Below, piece by piece: positions 57,296 to 64,000 of a stretch of 64,000 bases of DNA. Made by a program: the position numbers and the translations under genes. The notes beneath the pieces are model-generated. The model did not search any database. It had not been told where the DNA came from and was given only the letters and a program-made list of their open reading frames with translations. The stretch covers positions 1 to 64,000 of the forward strand of contig NZ_NOXT01000116.1 of the NCBI RefSeq assembly GCF_002251755.1, written 5' to 3'. How positions within the stretch are numbered: position 1 is the first letter of the stretch; the number at the start of each line of letters is the position of its first letter. The stretch is from Sandarakinorhabdus cyanobacteriorum (GTDB lineage Bacteria; Pseudomonadota; Alphaproteobacteria; Sphingomonadales; Sphingomonadaceae).

Positions 57296-58510
57296 GTGAC
57301 CAAACGCATCGATCGTTACCTGTTCGGCCTGATCCTGGTGCCGCTCATCGGCACGCTGGTGGTGGCGGCCATGCTGCTGGTGCTGGATCGCATGCTGCGC
57401 CTGTTCGATTTCGTCATCAACGAAGGCGGGCCGGTCAGCGTGGTGTGGCGCATGCTGGGCAATCTGCTGCCCGAATATCTGTCGCTCGGCATCCCCATTG
57501 GCGTGATGCTGGGCACGCTGCTGGCCTTCCGCCGGCTGGCGCTGTCGTCCGAACTGGATTCGCTGCTGGCCGTCGGCATTTCCTATGGCCGGCTGCTGCG
57601 GGTGCCGTTCATCTTTGCCGGCGTGTTTGCCGTGGTGAATTTCGGCATTGTCGGCTGGCTGCAGCCGGTCACCCGCTATGCCTATGAGAATCTGCGCTTT
57701 GAACTGCGCTCGGGCGCGCTGGGTGCGTCGATCAAGGTGGGGGAATTCGCCAATCTGGGCGGCGGCATGACCTTGCGGGTGGAGGAATCCCGTGAAGGCG
57801 GCGCCGATCTCAGGGGCCTGTTCGTGCGCGGCAGCAAGGATGGCCAGACCATCGCCGCCACCGCGGCGCGCGGCAGCTTCCTCGCCACCGACGATCCCGA
57901 AACCATCCTGCTGCGCCTGCGCGATGGCACGCTGGTGCACAGCCCGTCGCCGGGGGCCACCCCGCGCGTGCTCAGCTTTTCCCAGCATGATGTGCCGATC
58001 CCGCTGCCGGAAATGGTCGCCTTCCGCAAACGCGGCGAAGGCAATCTGGAAGCAACGCTGCCCGAATTGCTGCGCAGCATGTGGAATGGCGACACGGCCG
58101 ATCTGCGCCGCAGCGCTGCGGCCACCTTCCACCGGCGTGTTGTCCAGTGCGTGATCATGTTCGTGCTGCCCTTCCTCGCCGTCGCCATGGCGGTGCCGCC
58201 CAAGCGCTCCACCTCGGCGCTGGGGGTGTTTCTGTCGATCATCGCGCTCGTCACCTTCCACAAGCTCACCGAATATGGCGAGCGCATGGGCGCGCTGGGC
58301 CGGGTTGATCCGGTGCTGGCGCAATGGGTGCCCTATGCCCTGTTCCTCGGCCTGGCGCTGTGGATGTTCCGCGTGCTGTGCCGGCCGGGCGGCCAGCCCA
58401 TCGGCGCGCTCGACCGCTGGTTCGGCAAGATCAGCGGCCTGGTCACCGGCCTGGCGGCGCGCCTGGTGCGCCGGCAGAGCTGGGCCGATGATGTGCTGTC
58501 GGCAGGGTGA
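57296..58510 (+). CDS. lptF: LptF-type permease in the sphingolipid locus
   Basis: 404-aa YjgP/YjgQ-family permease. Three membrane helices lie before and three after a periplasmic beta-jellyroll (about 135-265). The N-terminus IDRYLFGLILVPLIGTLVV and FRRLALSSELDSLLAVGIS are LptF hallmarks. GTG start. With LptB (one copy at 21656) LptFG extracts lipid from the inner membrane. It is in one run with spt and the ceramide synthase, so glycosphingolipid export is plausible. Whether another lptFG pair exists elsewhere is not visible. Confidence 0.9.
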   Translation: MTKRIDRYLFGLILVPLIGTLVVAAMLLVLDRMLRLFDFVINEGGPVSVVWRMLGNLLPEYLSLGIPIGVMLGTLLAFRRLALSSELDSLLAVGISYGRLLRVPFIFAGVFAVVNFGIVGWLQPVTRYAYENLRFELRSGALGASIKVGEFANLGGGMTLRVEESREGGADLRGLFVRGSKDGQTIAATAARGSFLATDDPETILLRLRDGTLVHSPSPGATPRVLSFSQHDVPIPLPEMVAFRKRGEGNLEATLPELLRSMWNGDTADLRRSAAATFHRRVVQCVIMFVLPFLAVAMAVPPKRSTSALGVFLSIIALVTFHKLTEYGERMGALGRVDPVLAQWVPYALFLGLALWMFRVLCRPGGQPIGALDRWFGKISGLVTGLAARLVRRQSWADDVLSAG

Positions 58511-58515
58511 TCCGC

Positions 58516-59604
58516 ATGGCCTTGTTCCCCTCCCGCACCATCGCCTGGTACACGGCGCGGATGTTCCTGATCCGGGTGGCGGCCTTCATCATCGGCCTCA
58601 CCGTCATTCTGCAGTCGCTGGATCTGTTGTCGGAAAGCGGCAAGGTGCTCGCAGCGGCCGGCAACACCGAGTCCGATCTGTGGGTCTATGTCTCCCTGCG
58701 CGCGCCGCAGATCGTGCAATTGTTTCTGCCCTTTTCGGTGCTGCTGGCCACGCTGGTGACGCTGGCGACCCTCAACCAGAACAGCGAGGTGGTGATCTTC
58801 AAGGCGGCGGGCTTGTCAGCCCACCATATCCTGGCGCCGCTGATGCTGGCGGCGCTGGGCGTTGCCGTGGCCAATTTCGCCTGGAACGAACGCATCGCCA
58901 CACGGGCCAGCGCCACGCTGAAGGCCTGGCAGGAGGTGGAATATCGCAAGCTGCCCAAGGCGACGGCCGCCAAGACGCAAAGCTGGGTGCGCGGCGGCGA
59001 TGATCTGTTCCACGCCGAAGCGGTCATCGGCCGGGGCGCCACCACCCGGCTGGATGATGTCACCATCTATGACCGGCGCGGCAACCGGCTGGTGCAGGTG
59101 GTGATGGCCGCCAGCGCGACACCGGCACCGGGCGGCTGGCAGCTGAACAAGGTGCGGCTGTTCGACGTGGCGAGCGGCGGGCTGGAACGGCGTGACCAGT
59201 TGCTGTTCACCACCGATGTGGTGCCGCGCCAGTTCACCACCGCCAGCATCAACCCCAATTTCGTGCCGCTGTGGGACTTGTGGCCGCAGATCGCCGAACA
59301 ACGCGCCGCCGGCAAATCCACCGACGTGCTGGAGGCGGCGGCCTGGCACAAGATTTCGGGGCCGCTGTCGGCGGTGCTGATGCCGCTCCTGGGCGCGGTG
59401 GCGGCCTTTGGCCTGGCCCGCTCCGGCAAATTGTTCGTGCGCGCGGTGATCGGCATGGCGCTGGGCTTCGCCTTTTTCGTGGCCGACAATTTCATGCTGG
59501 CGATGGGCAATTTCGGCACGGTGCCGCCGCTGATGGCGGCCTGGTCGCCGTTCATCCTGTTCCTGCTGATCGGCGAGGCCGTGCTGATCCGCACCGAGGA
59601 ATGA
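58516..59604 (+). CDS. lptG: LptG-type permease in the sphingolipid locus
   Basis: 362-aa partner permease of the same family. SRTIAWYTARMFLIRVAAFI, LINQNSE-like TLNQNSEVVIFKAAGLSAH and C-terminal helices ISGPLSAVLMPLLG and VIGMALGFAFFVADNFML are typical of LptG. The jellyroll domain occupies about 125-260. I choose the ATG at 58516 (GGTGAT six bases upstream); a GTG at 58507 overlapping the lptF stop is an alternative. It follows lptF directly and precedes the ceramide synthase by 41 bp. Confidence 0.9.
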   Translation: MALFPSRTIAWYTARMFLIRVAAFIIGLTVILQSLDLLSESGKVLAAAGNTESDLWVYVSLRAPQIVQLFLPFSVLLATLVTLATLNQNSEVVIFKAAGLSAHHILAPLMLAALGVAVANFAWNERIATRASATLKAWQEVEYRKLPKATAAKTQSWVRGGDDLFHAEAVIGRGATTRLDDVTIYDRRGNRLVQVVMAASATPAPGGWQLNKVRLFDVASGGLERRDQLLFTTDVVPRQFTTASINPNFVPLWDLWPQIAEQRAAGKSTDVLEAAAWHKISGPLSAVLMPLLGAVAAFGLARSGKLFVRAVIGMALGFAFFVADNFMLAMGNFGTVPPLMAAWSPFILFLLIGEAVLIRTEE

Positions 59605-59645
59605 TTGCCCCCAAACTGCCTTGATTGCCGCTTACCAAGGGCCCG

Positions 59646-60800
59646 ATGAGCATGATCACCCTGAAGCGCGTCGAGAGCGCGGCCGACCGCAAGGCCTTTG
59701 TTGACCTGCCGTGGACGCTCTATGCCAACGATCCCCATTGGGTGCCGCCGCTGAAAGGCGAGATGCTCGGCCTGATTGGCGGCATCAAGACCAACCCCTG
59801 GTTCGGCCATGCCGAAGCCGCCTTCTGGTTGGCGCTGAAGGATGGCCAGGTCGTCGGCCGCATTTCGGCGCAGGTCGATCAGCTGGTGATTGCGCCCGGC
59901 GCACCCGGCGGTGGCCCCGGCACCGGCCATTGGGGCATGTTCGAATGCATCGATGATGCAGCCGTGGCCAATGCACTGTTTGGCGCGGCGGAGGATAGGC
60001 TGCGCAGCCGTGGCATGACCCGGGCGCAGGGGCCGTTCAGCCTGTCGGTGTGGGACGAGCCGGGCCTTTTGGTGCAGGGCTTTGAAGGGCCGCCCACCGT
60101 GATGATGGGTCACCATCTGCCGCATTATGAGCGGCTGGTGACGGCGCGCGGCTATCAGGGGGTGAAGGATCTGCACGCCTGGTCACTGCCGATCGCCCAG
60201 CCGTTTCCGGAGATGGTGCAGCGCATCGTCGCCTTTTCCGAACGCAACGCCAAGCTGGTGACGCGGCCGGTGAACAAGGCGAAATTTGACCAGGAAGCCG
60301 CGCTGATCCTCGATATCCTGAACGACGCCTGGTCCGACAACTGGGGCTTCGTGCCGCTCACCCCGGCCGAAATCGCCTATGTCGGCAAGAAGCTGAAACC
60401 GATCATCTTTGAAAACCTGGTGCGCATCGCCGAATATGAAGGCGTGCCCGTCGGCTTCATGATCACCCTGCCCGACATCAACGAGCTGACCCGCGACCTC
60501 AATGGCAGCCTGTTCCCGTTCGGCTGGGCCAAGCTGTTGTGGCGGCTGCGCGCGCCACGCGTGAAGCGCATGCGTGTGCCGCTGATGGGCATAAGGAAGT
60601 CGCTGCAGGGCCACCGCGTCGCCAGCCTGATGGCGTTCCAGATGATCGAATATATCCGCCGCGCCTCCGTCGCCGAATTCGGCGCCAGCGAAGGCGAAAT
60701 CGGCTGGATCCTGGATGACAACGGCCCGATGCGCTCCATCGCCGACGCCATCGACAGCCATGTGACGCGCACCTATCGCATCTACGAACGCGCACTCTGA
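59646..60800 (+). CDS. bacterial ceramide synthase (GNAT-like acyltransferase)
   Basis: 384-aa protein of the GNAT-like family that includes Caulobacter bCerS, which N-acylates the sphingoid base. FVDLPWTLYANDPHWVPPLKGEM at the N-terminus, HYERLVTARGYQGVKDLHAW in the middle and the C-terminal acetyltransferase-like part EIGWILDDNGPMRSIADAI match the family I know as YghO-like. The last gene of the sphingolipid run. ATG at 59646 or 59652. Function rests on context plus family resemblance. Confidence 0.82.
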   Translation: MSMITLKRVESAADRKAFVDLPWTLYANDPHWVPPLKGEMLGLIGGIKTNPWFGHAEAAFWLALKDGQVVGRISAQVDQLVIAPGAPGGGPGTGHWGMFECIDDAAVANALFGAAEDRLRSRGMTRAQGPFSLSVWDEPGLLVQGFEGPPTVMMGHHLPHYERLVTARGYQGVKDLHAWSLPIAQPFPEMVQRIVAFSERNAKLVTRPVNKAKFDQEAALILDILNDAWSDNWGFVPLTPAEIAYVGKKLKPIIFENLVRIAEYEGVPVGFMITLPDINELTRDLNGSLFPFGWAKLLWRLRAPRVKRMRVPLMGIRKSLQGHRVASLMAFQMIEYIRRASVAEFGASEGEIGWILDDNGPMRSIADAIDSHVTRTYRIYERAL

Positions 60801-60802
60801 CG

Positions 60803-60831
60803 AAAAAGGGGGAGCGGTCGCCCGCTCCCCC
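60803..60831 (-). terminator. rho-independent terminator of degP
   Basis: Perfect 10-bp stem GGGGGAGCGG / CCGCTCCCCC (60808-60831) with a 4-nt loop. On the minus strand it is followed by TTTTT (60807-60803), giving an intrinsic terminator for the degP transcript. On the plus strand, after the ceramide synthase gene, no T-run follows. Confidence 0.85.
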
Positions 60832-60855
60832 CTCGTTCCCGGCAGTGTCGCCGGC

Positions 60856-62424
60856 TTATTTCACCGGCTGCAGCTTGATGCCGCGATAGGTGGGCGGGGT
60901 GTTGCCGCGCTGCACCAGCATCAGCACCGTGTCCTTGCCGGCCTTGCGCTCCGCGTCCACGGCGGCGGCGGCTTCGGCCGGGCTCGTCACCGGCTTCTGG
61001 CCGATCTTCAGGATGATGTCGCCGCGCTGCAGACCCTTGGCGGCCGCGTCAGACGATGGGCTGATGCCGGCAATCACCACGCCCTGCACCTTGTCGTCGA
61101 TGCGCAACTGCTGGCGCAACTGGGCGGTGATCGGCTGCAGGGTGATGCCCAGGCTGGCCTTGGCCGCCTCGATGCCCGGTGCCTTGGTGGCATCATCGGC
61201 CGGCGTGTCGTCATCATTGGCGGGCAGGCCGGCGCGCTGGGCCACCACGGCTTCGGACGGCCGCTGCGCGATGGTGGCATTGATCGTCATGCGCTTGCCG
61301 TCGCGCAGCAGCTCGATCGGCACGGTGGAACCGATCGGCGTGGTGGCCACGATGTACGACAGGCTGTTGTCATAATCCACTTCGCGGCCCGCGACCTTCA
61401 GGATCACGTCGCCTTGGCGGACGCCGGCGCGGCCGGCCGGGCCGTTGGGTTCGACATTGGCGACAATCTCGCCCTTGTCCTTGGGCAGGCCCAGGCCGTC
61501 GGCAATGTCGCTGGTCAACCGCTGGATGGCGACACCAAGATAGCCGCGCTTGACGGCGCCCGTCGCCTTCAGCTGGTCCACCACCGGCTTGGCCAGTTCG
61601 GCCGGAATGGCAAAGCCCAGGCCGACATTGCCGCCGGTGGGCGAGAAGATCGCCGTGTTGATGCCGATGACATTGCCATTGAGATCAAACAGCGGCCCGC
61701 CCGAATTGCCCTGGTTGATGGAAGCATCGGTCTGGATATAGCGGTCATACTGGCCGGAACCGATGTCGCGATGCAGGGCCGAAATGATGCCGGCGGTCAC
61801 GGTGCCGCCCAGGCCAAAGGGGTTGCCGATGGCGATGGACCAATCGCCGACGCGCACCGCCTGGCTGTTGCCGAACTGCACGAAGGGCAGGCCGCTGGCC
61901 TCGATCTTCAGCACGGCCAGATCGGTCAGCGGATCGCGGCCCACCACGCGCGCCTTGTACTCGCGGCGATCGGCCAGCGTGACCGTGATCGATTCCACCG
62001 GCTGGTTGCGGCCTTCACCGGCCGAAATCACGTGGTTGTTGGTGACGATATAGCCATCAGCGGCGATGATGAACCCCGAACCCAGGCTGGTCGCCTCGCG
62101 GGTGACCGGCTCGCCGCCGTCCTGCTGTTCCTGGAACCGGCGGAAAAATTCCTCCAGCGGGTTGCCGCCGGGCTGGCCGGGGAAGCGGCGCATGCGGCCG
62201 ATTTCCACCTTCTGGGTGGTGGAAACATTGACCACGGCCGGGGCCAGACGCGCTGTCAGATCGGCAAAGCTGCGCGGCGCGCCACCGGGCGGCATGATCG
62301 CCGTGGCCGGGGCAACCGCATTCTGGGCCACGCCCTGCTGCGGCGCCTGGGCCACGGCAATGGCGGCCACACCGGTGGCCAGCAGGGCGGCGGGGATCAG
62401 ATTGCGCATGATCTTGTTCGGCAT
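60856..62424 (-). CDS. degP: DegP/DegQ-type periplasmic serine protease (Do family)
   Basis: 522-aa exported protease/chaperone. Signal peptide about 1-27. The trypsin-like domain has His in VTNNHVIS, Asp in DPLTDLAVLK and Ser in QGNSGGPLFD. Two PDZ domains follow (RGYLGVAIQRL..., and LGITLQPITAQLRQQL...). It degrades or refolds damaged envelope proteins. Lying after hflK-hflC on the same strand is the common alphaproteobacterial order. ATG at 62424 or 62409. Confidence 0.92.
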   Translation of the reverse strand: MPNKIMRNLIPAALLATGVAAIAVAQAPQQGVAQNAVAPATAIMPPGGAPRSFADLTARLAPAVVNVSTTQKVEIGRMRRFPGQPGGNPLEEFFRRFQEQQDGGEPVTREATSLGSGFIIAADGYIVTNNHVISAGEGRNQPVESITVTLADRREYKARVVGRDPLTDLAVLKIEASGLPFVQFGNSQAVRVGDWSIAIGNPFGLGGTVTAGIISALHRDIGSGQYDRYIQTDASINQGNSGGPLFDLNGNVIGINTAIFSPTGGNVGLGFAIPAELAKPVVDQLKATGAVKRGYLGVAIQRLTSDIADGLGLPKDKGEIVANVEPNGPAGRAGVRQGDVILKVAGREVDYDNSLSYIVATTPIGSTVPIELLRDGKRMTINATIAQRPSEAVVAQRAGLPANDDDTPADDATKAPGIEAAKASLGITLQPITAQLRQQLRIDDKVQGVVIAGISPSSDAAAKGLQRGDIILKIGQKPVTSPAEAAAAVDAERKAGKDTVLMLVQRGNTPPTYRGIKLQPVK

Positions 62425-62503
62425 GAGTCTCTTTCTGGTTGGCAGACGGATGACCGGCTTATGCGAACAACACGCCTAACCGTGCATGAACGGCGGTGAA
62501 CGT

Positions 62504-63355
62504 TCAGCGATTGGTCTTCCGGCCTTCGAATTCGCGCAGGAATTCGTTGTTGGGCCCCAGCACCACCGTGGCGGTGCCGTCCTCGAACGTGGTGCGATAG
62601 GCCTGCATGGCGCGATAAAAGGCATAGAATTCCGGATCCTTGCCGAAACTGTCGGCATAGATGCGGGCGGCGGTGGCGTCGGCTTCGGCCTGCACGACCT
62701 GCGCCTGCTTCTGCCCCTGCGCACGGATGTTGGCGGCTTCCTGGGCGCGGGCCGATGCCATGCGGGCATAGGCCGCGTCGAGGGTTGCGCCCGACGGCAG
62801 ATCGGCGCGCTTGATGCGCACATCGATGATTTCGGCGCCATATTGCTTGGCCTGCGTGTTCACGCTGGCCTGGATCTCGTCCATCACCTCGCCGCGTTCG
62901 GGCGACAGCAGCGCGGCAAAGGGCTGCTTGCCCAGTTCGTTGCGCAGCTTTGAGGCGAGGATCCGCTTCAGCGCATCGGCGGCATTCTCCTCGGTGCCCA
63001 CCGTCTGCACCATCCGCTGCGGATCAACGATGCGGAACCGGGCAAAGGCATCCACCACCAGCCGCAGCTGATCGGTGGACAGCACGGTCTGCGCGTCCAT
63101 GTCGAGGTCCATGATGCGCTTGTCGACAAAGCGCACATCCTCGATGAAGGGCACCTTGATGGCGAGGCCAGCGCCGCTTTCGCCAAAGGGTGCCTTGGGA
63201 TCATATTCGTTCACGATCCGCTCCGGCTTGCCCAGCCGCAGCACCACGGCCTGCTTGGTTTCCGGCACGGTGTAGAAACTGGCCATGGCGAGCACGACGG
63301 CGGCAAAGCCGACCCCGGCGAGCAGCATGGGATTGCGCATCAGGCTGTCCATCAT
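62504..63355 (-). CDS. hflC: FtsH protease modulator HflC
   Basis: 283-aa SPFH/prohibitin-family protein anchored by one N-terminal helix (MLLAGVGFAAVVLAMASFYT). It forms with HflK the periplasmic cage around FtsH. TKQAVVLRLGKPERIV, RIMDLDMDAQTVLSTDQLRL and the coiled-coil AQEAANIRAQGQKQAQVVQA are typical. AGGAGA precedes the ATG. Only 15 bp separate it from hflK upstream. Confidence 0.94.
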   Translation of the reverse strand: MMDSLMRNPMLLAGVGFAAVVLAMASFYTVPETKQAVVLRLGKPERIVNEYDPKAPFGESGAGLAIKVPFIEDVRFVDKRIMDLDMDAQTVLSTDQLRLVVDAFARFRIVDPQRMVQTVGTEENAADALKRILASKLRNELGKQPFAALLSPERGEVMDEIQASVNTQAKQYGAEIIDVRIKRADLPSGATLDAAYARMASARAQEAANIRAQGQKQAQVVQAEADATAARIYADSFGKDPEFYAFYRAMQAYRTTFEDGTATVVLGPNNEFLREFEGRKTNR

Positions 63356-63370
63356 CTTGTCTCCTGGGGC

Positions 63371-64000
63371 TCAGCGGGCCGGGGCCGGCGCTTCGGCCGG
63401 GGCGGGCACGGCGCGGCGGCGCACCTCGGGCAGCGGCAGATAGGGCGCGACACCGGGGGCATCCACGATGGTCTTGTCCACCTTGGCCAGCACCCGTTCC
63501 ATGGTTTCCAGATACATGCGCTTGCGCGTCACTTCGGGCGCCAGCCGATACTGGGCATAAACCGCATCAAAGGCCGCGGCATCGCCCTGGGCGCGGGCCA
63601 CCACCGTCTGGGCATAGGTGCGGGCACGGTTGAGATATTGCTGCTCGTCCTGCTGGGCGGCCGAAACATCCTTGAAGGCGGTGTCCACCGCGGCGGGCGG
63701 ATCGGCCTGCTTGATGTCCACCCCGCGCACGTCGATCCCGCTCTTGTAGCTGTCGAGCAGCTCCTGCATGCGGTCGCGCACCTGATCGGCGATCTGGGCG
63801 CGCTGCGGCCCCAGCGCGGCATTGAGCGAGGCGCGGGCAATCTCGGCCCGCATGGCGCTTTCCGCCACTTCGCGCACCGTCTTTTCCGGATCGGCCAGCT
63901 CATACAGGAAATTTTCCGGGTTCCGGATCTTCCAGCGCACGGCATAGGCGAGGTTGATCAGATTCTGGTCCCCGGTCAGCATCAAATTCTCGCTGGCGCC
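63371..64000 (-). CDS. hflK: FtsH protease modulator HflK (3' part, cut by window end)
   Basis: About 209 C-terminal residues; the start lies beyond the right edge. The frame is open through 64000 (reading ENLMLTGDQNLINLAYAVRW from near the edge, a clear HflK sequence). FLYELADPEKTVREVAESAM, GVDIKQADPPAAVDTAFKDV and a coiled-coil follow, with a Pro/Ala-rich tail. It partners HflC downstream. The truncation is due to the window, not a broken gene. Confidence 0.93.
   Translation of the reverse strand, partial: GASENLMLTGDQNLINLAYAVRWKIRNPENFLYELADPEKTVREVAESAMRAEIARASLNAALGPQRAQIADQVRDRMQELLDSYKSGIDVRGVDIKQADPPAAVDTAFKDVSAAQQDEQQYLNRARTYAQTVVARAQGDAAAFDAVYAQYRLAPEVTRKRMYLETMERVLAKVDKTIVDAPGVAPYLPLPEVRRRAVPAPAEAPAPAR

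Overview
The window is about 64 kb of GC-rich DNA, densely packed and mostly free of mobile elements. It looks like the chromosome of an alphaproteobacterium of the order Sphingomonadales. Three things point there: the hemE / ppsR-maf-aroE-coaE-dnaQ arrangement around a probable replication origin, typical alphaproteobacterial families (MmcB, DUF1491, DUF1192, DUF1013/TrcR, RegB/RegA, YcgN), and a full sphingolipid biosynthesis locus with serine palmitoyltransferase, acyl carrier protein, CerR-like epimerase, acyl-AMP ligase and bacterial ceramide synthase. No rRNA, CRISPR array, prophage or insertion sequence was found. One tRNA (Gly, anticodon GCC) is present.

Layout. (1) 118-4043, minus: hrpB, hemJ, hemE. 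(2) 4044-4419: probable chromosomal oriC with two perfect DnaA boxes and an AT-rich patch. (3) 4420-10573, plus: ppsR, maf, aroE, coaE, dnaQ, hpf, ptsN, DUF1491, a SleB-type wall hydrolase and mmcB. Transcription diverges from the origin on both sides. (4) 10580-13079, minus: regA, regB and an ankyrin-repeat protein. (5) 13145-15089, plus: SCO copper chaperone, YcgN, and a YgjP-like metallopeptidase bracketed by a perfect 50-bp inverted repeat. (6) 15373-22423, minus: M2 dipeptidase, alpha/beta hydrolase, DsbA/ScsC-like oxidoreductase, BepA-like M48 protease, rpoN and lptB. (7) 22627-31007: TauE/SafE exporter behind a 21-bp-phased repeat array, DUF2236 oxygenase, ftsK, a UbiH-type hydroxylase, a ParDE module and a Baeyer-Villiger-type monooxygenase. 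(8) 31142-40548: Trm112, LON-domain and thioredoxin/TPR proteins, tRNA-Gly with a structured trailer, argS, SPOR protein, nagZ, scpA, scpB, trcR and kynU. (9) 40609-44635: a quinone oxidoreductase / MarR / RclC-like module with three matching operator palindromes, then DUF1192, a class IV aminotransferase and a sulfotransferase-like protein. (10) 44841-52207: two acyl-CoA dehydrogenases, two acid phosphatases, clpA, a small protein and recX. (11) 52330-60800: the sphingolipid locus, which also holds an LptF/LptG permease pair and an antisense DUF5706 (Pycsar-effector-like) membrane protein. (12) 60856-64000, minus: a DegP protease, hflC and the 3' part of hflK.

How the parts fit together. The origin-proximal genes are housekeeping. 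PtsN, HPF and RpoN are parts of the nitrogen-PTS/sigma-54 block, here split between two places. Sphingomonads are known to carry glycosphingolipids in the outer leaflet instead of LPS. The sphingolipid genes with an embedded LptFG pair therefore suggest that synthesis and export of the outer-leaflet lipid are encoded together. The most interesting non-coding signals are the oriC, the MarR operator set, the phased GGTGACCGCA array before the TauE gene, the folded trailer after tRNA-Gly, and two families of palindromic intergenic repeats. Functions are inferred from sequence motifs read by eye; no database search was run.
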